Of a stretch of 55,841 nucleotides of DNA, positions 40,550-50,746 are shown piece after piece. The position numbers were made by a program, and so were the translations under genes. Each line of letters starts with the position of its first letter. Positions within the stretch are counted from its first letter, which is position 1. Source of the DNA: Alphaproteobacteria bacterium (GTDB lineage Bacteria > Pseudomonadota > Alphaproteobacteria > Micavibrionales > Micavibrionaceae); assembly GCA_021208265.1 (NCBI GenBank), contig JAJOJU010000037.1, forward strand, positions 1 through 55,841. The letters are read 5' to 3'. The notes beneath the pieces are model-generated. The model did not search any database and was not told the DNA's origin. It was given only the letters and a program-made list of their open reading frames with translations.

Positions 40550-41913
40550 GCGGCTTTCTTAAAGGATGACAACCGTTCTTTCGCCTTTTCCGGGCCGATC
40601 AGAAGCAGCATCTTATCCATCTCCGGCCCATGTTCCATACCTGTCAGAGCTTGACGCAGCGGCATGAACAGAGCCTTGCCCTTGCGGCCTGTTTTCTCTT
40701 TCAGCACGTTCACCCAGTCCATCCACGTATTGTCATTCCACGGGGCGGGGGGCAGAGTGTCCAGAGCTTCCGCGATGTAATCGGTTTCCTCGATCACGGG
40801 TGTGATTTGCCCGCGCGCGGTTTGCCACCAATCTTTGATATCACTGAGGCGCTCTAAATTCGGGCGGACGGAATTCCAGAATTCTTCATCTACGCCGTTT
40901 AGGCCCATGGCGCTCAGGCGGTCTGCAACATCCGCAAATGGTTTTTCATGCAGAATTTTGGCGTTCAGGCGTAGCAGCTCATCCGGGTCGAATTTCGGTG
41001 TGCCGCGCGAGAACTTGGAGAAATCGAAGCTTTCGATCAGCGGTTCAATGCTGCTGAAGGCTTCAATGGGCTCGGACGTACCAAGGCGCGCCATCAGGCT
41101 GACAACCGCCATCGGCTCAATGCCATCTACTTCGCGCAAATCATGAACGCTTAAGGAGCCTAAACGCTTGGAGAGCTTGCCGCCTTCCTTGTCGGAAATA
41201 AGCGGGAGATGGGCAAATTGCGGGATCGCGCGCGGCTTATCCTCTACATCGAAAATCGCTTCGAACATCTGCACATGGCTGGCGGTGTTGGAGACGTGAT
41301 CTTCGCCGCGCACGACATGGGTGATACCGAAATCAATATCGTCAATTACGGAACAAAGGTGATAGAGCGGGCGGCCATCCTCACGGATCAGCACGGGGTC
41401 GGCCATTTGTTCACCTTCGAATTTTACTTCACCGCGGATCAAATCCTGCCAGATGATGGGTTCATGGTTCAGCTTAAAGCGCCAGTGGGGCTGGCGGCCT
41501 TCGGCCTCATATTTCGCTTTTTGGTCATCGGTGAGTTTCAGGCCGGCGCGGTCATAAATTGGCGGCAGGCCGCGGCCCAGCAAAGATTTACGTTTCAGTG
41601 CCAGTTCTTCCGGTGTTTCATAGCAGGCGTACAAACGGCCTGCCTCTTTCAATTTTGTGATGACATCGTCATAGCGATCAACACGTGCGCTTTGATGTGC
41701 TTTTTCATCCCAGTTCAGGCCCAGCCATTTGAGGGAGGCTTCAATTTCGTCTTCATACTCTTTTTTCGAACGCTCGGTATCCGTGTCATCAATCCGGAAC
41801 AGGAAATGACCTTTGGATTTACGGGCGTGCAGCCAGACGATAATCGCGGTGCGCACGTTACCGACATGCAGCATTCCGGTGGGTGAGGGGGCAAAACGGG
41901 CTTTTACGGTCAT
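40546..41913 (-). CDS. gltX: glutamyl-tRNA synthetase
   Basis: Charges tRNA-Glu (and often tRNA-Gln, the substrate of the amidotransferase that YqeY resembles in part). The 455-residue class I enzyme has FAPSPTGMLHVGNVR (HIGH motif variant HVGN), FRIDDTDTERSK, the KMSKS-like GGKLSKRLGSL at about residue 255, and a C-terminal anticodon domain. It is intact. The gene starts at 41913, 60 nt after nadE, and is followed by trmJ with a 4-nt overlap. Confidence 0.95.
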   Translation of the reverse strand: MTVKARFAPSPTGMLHVGNVRTAIIVWLHARKSKGHFLFRIDDTDTERSKKEYEDEIEASLKWLGLNWDEKAHQSARVDRYDDVITKLKEAGRLYACYETPEELALKRKSLLGRGLPPIYDRAGLKLTDDQKAKYEAEGRQPHWRFKLNHEPIIWQDLIRGEVKFEGEQMADPVLIREDGRPLYHLCSVIDDIDFGITHVVRGEDHVSNTASHVQMFEAIFDVEDKPRAIPQFAHLPLISDKEGGKLSKRLGSLSVHDLREVDGIEPMAVVSLMARLGTSEPIEAFSSIEPLIESFDFSKFSRGTPKFDPDELLRLNAKILHEKPFADVADRLSAMGLNGVDEEFWNSVRPNLERLSDIKDWWQTARGQITPVIEETDYIAEALDTLPPAPWNDNTWMDWVNVLKEKTGRKGKALFMPLRQALTGMEHGPEMDKMLLLIGPEKAKERLSSFKKAA

Positions 41914-41973
41914 GATTTTATTCTTCTTTCCTAGAGAGCACGAATAAACACCAATATCAGCGAAAATTCAAGG

Positions 41974-43542
41974 TTATTGCTGGAAGCGGTTTGTCATCGG
42001 AATCCGCCGGTCGCGGCCAAAAGCACGCGGTGTAATTTTTACACCGGGGCAGGCCTGACGGCGTTTATATTCGGCGCGGTCTAACATCGTCCAGACGCGG
42101 GATATCAAGGCTGGGTCATGTCCGCGTTTGGCAATATCTTCAATACCAGAATTTTCTTCGATTAATCCGTGCAGGATATCATCCAAAACATCATAAGGGG
42201 GCAGGCTATCCTGATCCGTCTGGTTGTCTTTCAGCTCCGCCGTGGGGGCTTTGGTCAGAATGCGGCCAGGGATAAGCTGCGTTTCACCATTGCGCCAGGC
42301 ACAGAGTTTATAGACTTCCGTTTTATAGACATCCTTCAGCGGGTTAAACGCACCGTTCATATCGCCATACAGTGTGGCGTACCCGCAGGCCATTTCGGAT
42401 TTATTCCCGGTGGAAAGGAGGAGGGCGCCGCGCGCGTTCGATAGCGCCATCAACATTACCCCGCGGATGCGCGATTGGATATTTTCATGCGCAAGGCCGG
42501 CAAGATCCGGCAGAGTTTGTTCAAAGCCGCGCAAAGGCTCGCCAATCGAATAGTTTTCAAGCTTCAGACCCAGATTATGGGCGAGCAATTTGGCATCTTC
42601 CAGACTGTCTGTTGAAGTAAAGCGGGACGGCAGCATAACACAGCCCACATTGTCCGCGCCTAAGGCATCGACAGCTATCACGGCCACAATCGCGCTATCC
42701 ACCCCGCCGGACAGGCCCAGCAAAACCTTTGAAAAGCCGTTCTTGCGCACGTAATCACGCAGGCCCAAGGTAAGCGCCGCATAAACGGAGGCCGTTTCCG
42801 AAGGGGTGACGGCAAGATTGCCTTCCTGCCCCCCCAGGCTTTCCGTGAAAAAGGGCAGTTGTGCGGTGATTGTCCCTCTTGTGTCCATGGCAAACGACCC
42901 GCCATCAAACAGCAGATCATCCTGCCCACCTACTTGGTTCACGTATATAAGAGGTAAGCCCGTTTCCTTGACGCGGTTTGCCGCATGCATTTTACGGGTT
43001 TCATCTTTGCCGGTTTCAAAGGGGCTGCCGTTCGGAACGATTAAAACCTCTGCGCCTTTGTCTTTCAAGGCGGATGTGACATCGTCATACCACATATCTT
43101 CGCAGATCAGGACGCCGAGCTTATGATCACGAAACGCGATGGGTTCCGGCAATGGACCGGCAGTAAACACGCGGGGTTCATCAAATACGCCATATTCCGG
43201 CAGGTGGTTTTTGAAAGTGATGGCCTTAATGGCGCCCTGTTCGATCAGCAGGGCGGCGTTATATATTTTGCCACTTTCATGCCATGGTGTGCCGATAAGG
43301 GCTGCTGATTTAAACGTCTGACTACGGATCAGAAGGCTTTTTATTTCCGCATGTAGCGCTTCAATAAAGGCCGCTTTTAAAACCAGATCTTCCGGCGGGT
43401 ATCCGCTTAAAACAAGTTCCGGGAAGATCACCAGATCAACATCCCCGGCCTGTTTCCAGTGCTTTAGGATAAGGCTTGCATTGCCTTTAATATCCCCAAC
43501 AGTCGGGTTCACTTGGGCGAGCGCGAAGCTGAGAGAGGTCAT
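41974..43542 (-). CDS. nadE: glutamine-dependent NAD+ synthetase
   Basis: Final step of NAD synthesis, using glutamine. 522 residues from the ATG at 43542, 4 nt after the DAHP synthase stop; an earlier in-frame start at 43590 would overlap that gene. The N-terminal nitrilase-type glutaminase has FPELVLSGYPPEDL, the catalytic-Lys region and LICEDMW with the nucleophile Cys. The C-terminal ATP-pyrophosphatase domain has GLSGGVDSAIVAVIAV and STGNKSEMACGYATLYGDMN. It contains, on the plus strand, a 22-nt identity to tRNA-Arg (see findings). No frameshift. Confidence 0.95.
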   Translation of the reverse strand: MTSLSFALAQVNPTVGDIKGNASLILKHWKQAGDVDLVIFPELVLSGYPPEDLVLKAAFIEALHAEIKSLLIRSQTFKSAALIGTPWHESGKIYNAALLIEQGAIKAITFKNHLPEYGVFDEPRVFTAGPLPEPIAFRDHKLGVLICEDMWYDDVTSALKDKGAEVLIVPNGSPFETGKDETRKMHAANRVKETGLPLIYVNQVGGQDDLLFDGGSFAMDTRGTITAQLPFFTESLGGQEGNLAVTPSETASVYAALTLGLRDYVRKNGFSKVLLGLSGGVDSAIVAVIAVDALGADNVGCVMLPSRFTSTDSLEDAKLLAHNLGLKLENYSIGEPLRGFEQTLPDLAGLAHENIQSRIRGVMLMALSNARGALLLSTGNKSEMACGYATLYGDMNGAFNPLKDVYKTEVYKLCAWRNGETQLIPGRILTKAPTAELKDNQTDQDSLPPYDVLDDILHGLIEENSGIEDIAKRGHDPALISRVWTMLDRAEYKRRQACPGVKITPRAFGRDRRIPMTNRFQQ

Positions 43543-43546
43543 AGGC

Positions 43547-44944
<1,398 letters not shown>

Positions 44945-44991
44945 GAGGCTGTTATGGCAGAAATCTTGGGGGCATGGCAAAGGAATTTTGC

Positions 44992-45092
44992 TTTAAGACC
45001 GTCTTAAACATATTTGTGTTACTGCTATAAGAGGGATACCCTAAAAGGGTTATGGGGAAAGATTCAACTTTCCAAACGGCGCTTATAAGCGC
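44992..45092. promoter_or_regulatory. divergent control region with four inverted repeats
   Basis: Between the DAHP synthase and phosphodiesterase starts: TTTAAGAC-C-GTCTTAAA (44992-45008, perfect 8-bp arms), ACCCT-AAA-AGGGT around 45037-45049, GGAAAG-ATTCAA-CTTTCC around 45057-45073, and the self-complementary GCGCTTATAAGCGC (45079-45092). The first is the best operator candidate. The later three lie where the phosphodiesterase mRNA leader would be and could form serial hairpins next to its start codon. Confidence 0.5.
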
Positions 45093-45106
45093 AAAAGATC
45101 GGATTG

Positions 45107-46258
45107 ATGATGAGCTGGACAACATCGCTCAAGGCGCTGGGTTCACTGGCAGAGTCAGTAAAACCAACAACGGATAAAAGCCGCTTCTTAGATGCGGCTG
45201 AGTTTTCCCACACTCATGAACGTGTTTTGGAAGAGCTGGGCAGCGGTCTGGCCCTTATCCGCCAGACATGCCTGCCGCTGTTTTGTTCTGATGAAACGGT
45301 GTCCGGCCAAACCAAGCTTTGTGTTGAAATTCTGCGCGGTTGGGCTTTGACCGGGGAAGCACCATCGCTCGCGGCGCTAGCCATTCAGGCCATGGAAACT
45401 CTGGGCGTAAAGGATGATGAATATGCAAGGCTGGTGATGCTGGCTGCTGTGCTGGGTGAAATTGAAAACAAGCTGCCTTATCATTCCAACATGCATTACC
45501 GGAAAGTGGTGCTGCAGCTGATCCGTTTGATGGCGCATCATAACGAGATATATGCCGGAACATCCAAGGTTTTTAGTGATAAGGATATATGTTTGCTGCT
45601 AACTGCCGCGTGCATCCATGACGTGGCCCATGACGGGCGCGGGAATACAGTGCAGGGGGTGCATGAGCGCGGACGGCTGGAAACCCGCTCATTCGATGTT
45701 CTGCGGCACTGGATGGAGCCCTTGGGTTTTGATGATCCACAGCTTCACGAAGCCTTGCGCGTCATGTTAATGGGAACGGACGTATCCCCTGTGGGGGATT
45801 CCCGTGCGCCCGTGGCGCAAATGCGCACAGCGTATCGTCATCACTTTTTTGGCCAAAAGGGCTGGGTGGAACCGCTTAATCTGTCATCTGACTTACAGCC
45901 TCTGGAAGAAAACGGTCATCTAGCCATGATGGCGCTAACCTTGCAGGAAGCGGATATCGCGACATCCGCCGGGCTGGATTACAGCGTTACCAAGTTTGAA
46001 ACGGCGCTGATCTGCGAAGAATACAACATGCCTGAAGCCTTGCCGCAGCATATCATTAATTTCCTGCGTGATGTCTGTAACCGCCAGTTCCTAAGCGATG
46101 CCGGGCAACGTCTATATGCTGGTAACATGGCGCGGATTTTCGCGCTGGCACAAAAGGATGTTGATGCGGGGAACTTGCCGTTGCCGGACTCACTTCATGC
46201 TGATCTGGTGGTGGGGCAGACATTCAAAGGTTTGCCGCCTTCTGATTCAATTCATTAA
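45107..46258 (+). CDS. class I-type cyclic nucleotide phosphodiesterase domain protein
   Basis: A 383-residue protein. The class I (PDEase_I) metal-site pattern can be read: LPYHSNMHYRKVVLQLIRLM around residue 129 (the YHN-x2-H type, here YHS), IHDVAHDGRGNTV at about residue 166 (the HDx2HxGx2N type), and a later Asp in LQEADIATSAGL at about residue 286. The class I family is mostly eukaryotic, with scattered bacterial members hydrolysing cAMP or cGMP. Substrate cannot be assigned. Residues 1-110 are an unrecognised helical region. Start: ATG at 45107 (a second ATG at 45110). It is divergent from the DAHP synthase gene and convergent with lpxL, whose end it overlaps by 12 nt. Confidence 0.72.
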   Translation: MMSWTTSLKALGSLAESVKPTTDKSRFLDAAEFSHTHERVLEELGSGLALIRQTCLPLFCSDETVSGQTKLCVEILRGWALTGEAPSLAALAIQAMETLGVKDDEYARLVMLAAVLGEIENKLPYHSNMHYRKVVLQLIRLMAHHNEIYAGTSKVFSDKDICLLLTAACIHDVAHDGRGNTVQGVHERGRLETRSFDVLRHWMEPLGFDDPQLHEALRVMLMGTDVSPVGDSRAPVAQMRTAYRHHFFGQKGWVEPLNLSSDLQPLEENGHLAMMALTLQEADIATSAGLDYSVTKFETALICEEYNMPEALPQHIINFLRDVCNRQFLSDAGQRLYAGNMARIFALAQKDVDAGNLPLPDSLHADLVVGQTFKGLPPSDSIH

Positions 46259-47119
46259 AGCTTTTGATTTCCAGCGCCGGTGAATCCACAGCCACTGACC
46301 GGGGTGGGTTTTGATCCAGTCTCCCAAAACGGCATTCGCTTCATCTGTAATCTCTTCCACAGTTTTATCTTTGGTATCCAGCGGCGGCAGGACATGCATT
46401 TTAAAGCGGCAACCGGGCAAGCGTTCGCAGAAAACGGGAATGAGCGGGCAGCCGAATTTGGCGGCCAGTTGAAACGGCGCCGGGTTGGTCATGGCGGGGC
46501 GGCCCAGAAAATCGCTTTTGATGCCGGTATTGAATTTCTGATCGAAGAGGATTCCGAGATAACGCCCATCCTGCAGGCTTTTAACCAGCTTCCGGGCCGT
46601 ATCGCGCGCCTTGGGGAAGGCACCCAGCCGCCCTTGCAGCGTGCGGGCGCGGGTTAAAAGACCGTCTACATAGGGGTTATTCGGTACGCGGTAGGTTAAA
46701 TCAATACTTTTTCCGAATTGCTTGAACAGCGTGGCGCCGTTTAATTCCCAGTTGCCGACATGCCCGCCGATAAAAATAAGCGGACCGGCTTTGGCAATCG
46801 CGCTCTTCATGATATCTGCGCCCACCACATCCACCCGCGTGGCGGCGATTGTTTCCAGATGCGGGTATTCTGCAATCACCTGGCCCAGATTATCCCACAT
46901 GTCACGGACGATAATACGTTTTTCAGCGGGCGGCATATCCGGGAAAATCATATCCAGATTACGCGTGGCCTTACGGGATGCCGCCAGACGCGGGCCGATA
47001 CTGCGCGCTAAAAACCCGCCCACAGATGATGCCGCTGCCGGTGGCAGAGCGCCGAACAGAAAAAATAAAACGTGTAGCAGTAGTGCTTCAAGGCGGTAGC
47101 GCCAGTGTTTCATACTCAT
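46247..47119 (-). CDS. lpxL: lauroyl/myristoyl-type lipid A acyltransferase (LpxL/HtrB family)
   Basis: A 290-residue inner-membrane acyltransferase that adds secondary acyl chains to lipid A. An N-terminal hydrophobic helix (residues 10-32) precedes the catalytic FIGGHVGNWELNG at about residue 115 (HxxxxE, with His and Glu as expected), LTYRVPNNPYVD, and LGILFDQKFNTG. The start overlaps the corrected lpxK stop (ATGA), so lpxL is the last gene of the waaA-lpxK-lpxL operon. The C-terminus is intact. Confidence 0.88.
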   Translation of the reverse strand: MSMKHWRYRLEALLLHVLFFLFGALPPAAASSVGGFLARSIGPRLAASRKATRNLDMIFPDMPPAEKRIIVRDMWDNLGQVIAEYPHLETIAATRVDVVGADIMKSAIAKAGPLIFIGGHVGNWELNGATLFKQFGKSIDLTYRVPNNPYVDGLLTRARTLQGRLGAFPKARDTARKLVKSLQDGRYLGILFDQKFNTGIKSDFLGRPAMTNPAPFQLAAKFGCPLIPVFCERLPGCRFKMHVLPPLDTKDKTVEEITDEANAVLGDWIKTHPGQWLWIHRRWKSKALMN

Positions 47120-48114
47120 CGATTATTGAGCCGCATGCTAAGGAAATCAAGCACCGCATCCGGGTTTTCAAAGTGCAGGCGAATGGGAATGGTTTTTAAT
47201 ATTAAGGCCGCTGTTTTTCAGGCGCATGGCATCTTTTCTGTCGTTACAAGCTGGGCGTTTTTATCGCGGGCTTCTTGCGCAAACGCTCTGGTATCCTTGC
47301 CCTTGTAAGTATAATGATCAGGAAATTCGTGCCAGCCAACGATATTTGCGTTCATACCGGTAAGCATTTTCTGGAATTTTTCAGGCCGCGCCAACCCCGC
47401 AAAGGCGATAAGGGGCCGGGTTATGTCCAGGTCGTCCGGCAGATCAGGTTTTATCTGCGCTTTGAACACCGGCTTGTCGGCAGGCAGGCTTGCCGTGATT
47501 TGTCTGGTATCGGCCCCGATTAAAATAAACGCATCAGCTTTATCAAAAGCGCTATTTAGTGGTTCACGCAACGGCCCGGCAGGAAGCAGCTTTTGATTCC
47601 CAAACCCAGTAGCGCCATCAATAACAAGGAAGCTAAGATCTTTTTTGAGGCTGTTATTCTGCAGCCCATCGTCCATGATCATCAGATCGCCGCCATGGTC
47701 GAAACAGAAACGGGCACCTGCTGCACGGCCTGCTGAGACGACCGTAGGTGCTTTTTGTGCGAGCAGTAGCGGTTCATCGCCGCATTCGGTCGCGTCCATC
47801 AGCGGATCAACAATAACGGGGCCTTTTACCCGTCCGCCATAGCCTCGACTCAAGAAATAAGGCGTGCGGGCCAGTTCCCCTTCGCGGATTAAATCCATCA
47901 GCGCCAGTGCCGTAGGTGTTTTACCGCCGCCGCCGGCTACGGCATTACCAACACACAGAATGGGCATGCGGGCCTGAGAAGTTTTGCGTTTTATACTGTG
48001 GTGAACCATCCGGCCCAGTGCGTAGAGATAGCAAAGCGGCGTGGTTAATAATTCAGTCAGCGGCGTGGCGCTGTCCGGCTTGCGGTACCAGAAGGAAGGA
48101 GTTTTGAAGATCAT
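47116..48114 (-). CDS. lpxK: tetraacyldisaccharide 4'-kinase (two frameshifts at the 3' end)
   Basis: Phosphorylates the 4' position of the lipid A disaccharide. The corrected protein is 332 residues: MPILCVGNAVAGGGGKTPTALAL (P-loop, cut by length), FLSRGYGGR, DDGLQNNSLKKDLSFLVIDG, LPAGPLREPL, and ending TTEKDAMRLKNS, then IRLHFENPDAVLDFL. Without correction the frame ends early at 47218. A missing T at 47233-47236 and an extra T at 47193-47197 account for it, and the corrected stop overlaps the lpxL start by 4 nt, which supports the correction. Start at 48114 overlaps waaA by 4 nt. Confidence 0.92.
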
Positions 48115-49405
48115 GCCGGTATTTTCTCTAGCATCGGTTTTAAGGCTTCCATCACGCGGCCTATGACTCCGGTTTTGGTGGCGGCGAAGTTGCCTGCTTT
48201 TTTCTGCATATGAGCCAGATATTCCGGTTTTTCGAATAAATCCTGTAAAACATGCAGGAAGTGGCGTTCATCGGCAAGGGGCAGGGCGGCATCGGCCTTG
48301 CCCATTTCCTCATAAATTTCCTTCTGGAATTGCACGTTGGGGCCATGCAGAACGGCGCAGCCCAGCTGGGCAGGTTCCAGCGGGTTATGCCCGCCGCCGC
48401 CATCCGTGCTGAATGAGCGCCCAACGCAGGCAATGGGGGTCAGGCGATAGAATAAGCCCAACTCGCCCATCGTATCGGCGATATAAATATCGGTTTCAGG
48501 CTCCGGCCCGCCAGCCGGGTCAAGGCTGCGGCGCTGGGCGCGAAGATTTTGTGCCCGGCACATGGCTTCCACGTCTTCCCCACGGTTCGGGTGACGCGGC
48601 ACAATAACGGTTAGCAGATCAGGATAGTTATTCTTCAGGATGGCGTGCAGGCGGCAGGCCATTTCCTCCTCCCCCGCATGGGTGCTGGCATAGACCCAGT
48701 TTTTACGCCCCCCCCATTTTAGCGGCGATCAGCTTCAGAGCCCCGTCATCAGTGGGCAGCGGACGGGCGCTGTATTTAATATTATCCGTTACAAGTGCCC
48801 AGCGGGCGCCGAGTGTAAGGTAGCGCGTATAATCCTGTCCCGTTTGCGTGAGTACGGCGGAGAATGTTTCCAGCAATTCTTCCGCCGTTTTGGGCAGCCA
48901 CTTCCAGCGGGCGAATGATTTATCGGACAGGCGGGCATTGACCAGCGCCGCCATAATGCCGCGCTTTTTGATCTCCAGAACAAGATTGGGCCAGAGTTCG
49001 GATTCCATCCAAAGGGCAAGATCGGGGCGCCAATGATCCATGAAGCGTTTTACCCAATCCGGGTGATCAAGCGGGATATATTGATGAAATGCCCGGGGCG
49101 GCAGTTTTTTGCCCGATACTCTCTGCCGATGTGCGGGTGCCGGTGGTCAGTAATATATGCATATCGGGCCGGGCTTTTAAGATGTGCTCGATTAATATCA
49201 GGGCGGATTGCGCTTCCCCCACGCTGGCAGCGTGAACCCATGTCAGCCGGCCTTCCGGGCGAGGCAACTTGGCTATGCCATGCGTTCCCACAACCGTTCA
49301 GGATCTTCCTTGCCATTGCTTAAACGCTTTTGGAGCAGTTTTTTGCAACCGTTTTTCCGAACGGGCCGTCAGGTTCCGGTATAATTTCAAGGGCAGGGTT
49401 GTCAT
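48111..49405 (-). CDS. waaA: Kdo transferase (four frameshifts)
   Basis: Adds Kdo to lipid IVA from CMP-Kdo. Starting from ATG at 49405, reading MTTLPLKLYRNLTARSEKRL, four single-base corrections give 430 residues: an extra base in the run near 49340, a missing base near 49281 (ERLWER / HGIAKLP), an extra base near 49114 (SIGQK / LPPRAF), and an extra base in the C8 run at 48708-48715 (KMGG / RKNWVYAST). The core then matches: LTWVHAASVGEAQSALILIE, ILLTTGTRTSAES, YIPLDHPDWV, WMESELWPNL, STHAGEEEM, and the C-terminal GGGHNPLEPAQLGCAVLHGP. lpxK and lpxL follow. Confidence 0.9.
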
Positions 49406-49486
49406 CAGCGTTTATTAAGTTGATAGAAAGCTTTGTCCGTCAGACTAGTTATTAAGTATGTAAGGGCTTTTTAAGCATAAAAGGGG

Positions 49487-49807
49487 ATGAATTTGAAACG
49501 GATTTATATCAGAGACGAAAAATCACCCGAAAGGCGGGCGTTGGAGCAAGAAGTTCTGGTGCGCCTTCGTGCCCTGCGCGCCAAGATGAAAAAGCAAAAC
49601 CCCGGTGTGCTGGAAGATATTCGCTCATCTTACGAAAAGGCACAGAAACTGGCGGAAGCAAAGGCTGTGCAAGAAAAGCAGCCAGATATCACCACATTAC
49701 CGCCTGATGCTGAAATCCCCATTGATCGGGAAAAAAATATGCGCACCGTGGCGGCATTTCTGAAATTACGCGGTATTTCAATGGATGAACTAAAACGTCC
49801 GCATTAA
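49487..49807 (+). CDS. hypothetical protein, 106 aa
   Basis: Not recognised. A basic, highly helical protein (VLVRLRALRAKMKKQNPGVLE; SYEKAQKLAEAKAVQEKQ) with coiled-coil character, ending TVAAFLKLRGISMDELKRP. No signal peptide or membrane segment. The start is ambiguous: ATG at 49487 lies directly on AAGGGG, while TTG at 49493 has that purine run at a better distance. It overlaps the convergent secreted-protein gene by 4 nt at its stop. Confidence 0.6.
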   Translation: MNLKRIYIRDEKSPERRALEQEVLVRLRALRAKMKKQNPGVLEDIRSSYEKAQKLAEAKAVQEKQPDITTLPPDAEIPIDREKNMRTVAAFLKLRGISMDELKRPH

Positions 49808-50675
49808 CCGCCGGAAGGCTTACAGCTTCCACTGGGGTCGTAATAACAGCCCGGAATGATGCAAATATGTTCGGGGTATTCTGTCGGGTTGAGCGCCCCG
49901 CCTCCGGAGTCCGTGGCTTTGCTTTTAACGGTAACACCGGTTGGCAGGGGGGTGCTGTCGGTACATTTTTGTGGATCAAGTTTATCGTAGTACACTTCCA
50001 CTTTATCGAAAGGCCATTTGGGTATGGCGTTTGCCGAGGTGGTTGAACCGGGAACTTTTAGTCCGGCCATAATGATCTGGCTGTCCCATACGGTGGGGTT
50101 TACGCAGGCCGTGGGCAGTTTACGCGTATCACCATCTTCCTGCGCATGTTCTTCAAAAGTAAAGAAGCCGTCCTGCGGCAAGGTCTGGAAATTGTAACAT
50201 TTAGCTGCTTGCCAGACCATGTTCATATGGGTGCAATTATACGCCCCGCCTGATATGTTTGAGGGGGTATAATTGGGTGCCGGACCGCGCCCACCCAGGA
50301 AATTATTGTTGAAATTTGATGTCAGGTACGACACCAGCGAAGGCGCCACCAGATTGTTCAGCGCCGTATCAACAGCGCGGGAGCGATCACCAATGCTCCA
50401 GCGATTGGTTTCGCTAAACCCGTTCCATGTTTGCATATTGGCGGTAACATTCGCGAATTGATCAAAGCAGGTATAGGCCAAAACACTGTCCGGTTTATAA
50501 ATCAGGTTCTGGTTCTGGGTTATTTCCCGCTGCGCTTCCAGCCAGGCACGTGATTCAAGCGATTTAAAATATTCCGCATCGCAAGGGTTTCGGCGATTTG
50601 GGCATGAGCCGCAACGGAAACGCAGACCGTAAGCCACGCAGCCATCACCCATTTTTTAAAGTTTATGTTCACCAT
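49804..50675 (-). CDS. exported protein of unknown function, copy A (one frameshift)
   Basis: Not recognised by family. The corrected length is 290 residues. A signal peptide is read from the ATG at 50675 (KKWVMAAWLTVCVSVAAHA, cleavage at AHA); a C is missing near 50585, where ETP-CDAEYF is restored. The mature protein has repeated aromatic and Cys-containing motifs: AWLEAQREITQNQNLIYKPD, YTCFDQFANVT, FLGGRGPAPNYTP, NMVWQAAKCYNF, and a Cys-rich C-terminus ICIIPGCYYDPSGSC. It shares the same motif order with the next gene (copy B), so the two are tandem paralogues. Probably periplasmic and disulfide-bonded. Confidence 0.72.
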
Positions 50676-50746
50676 AAATTCGAAGCCCCTGATATTTATA
50701 GTTTAAAGGATTATAAGGTATCCGCGCAAATAGATATTCATTCTTG

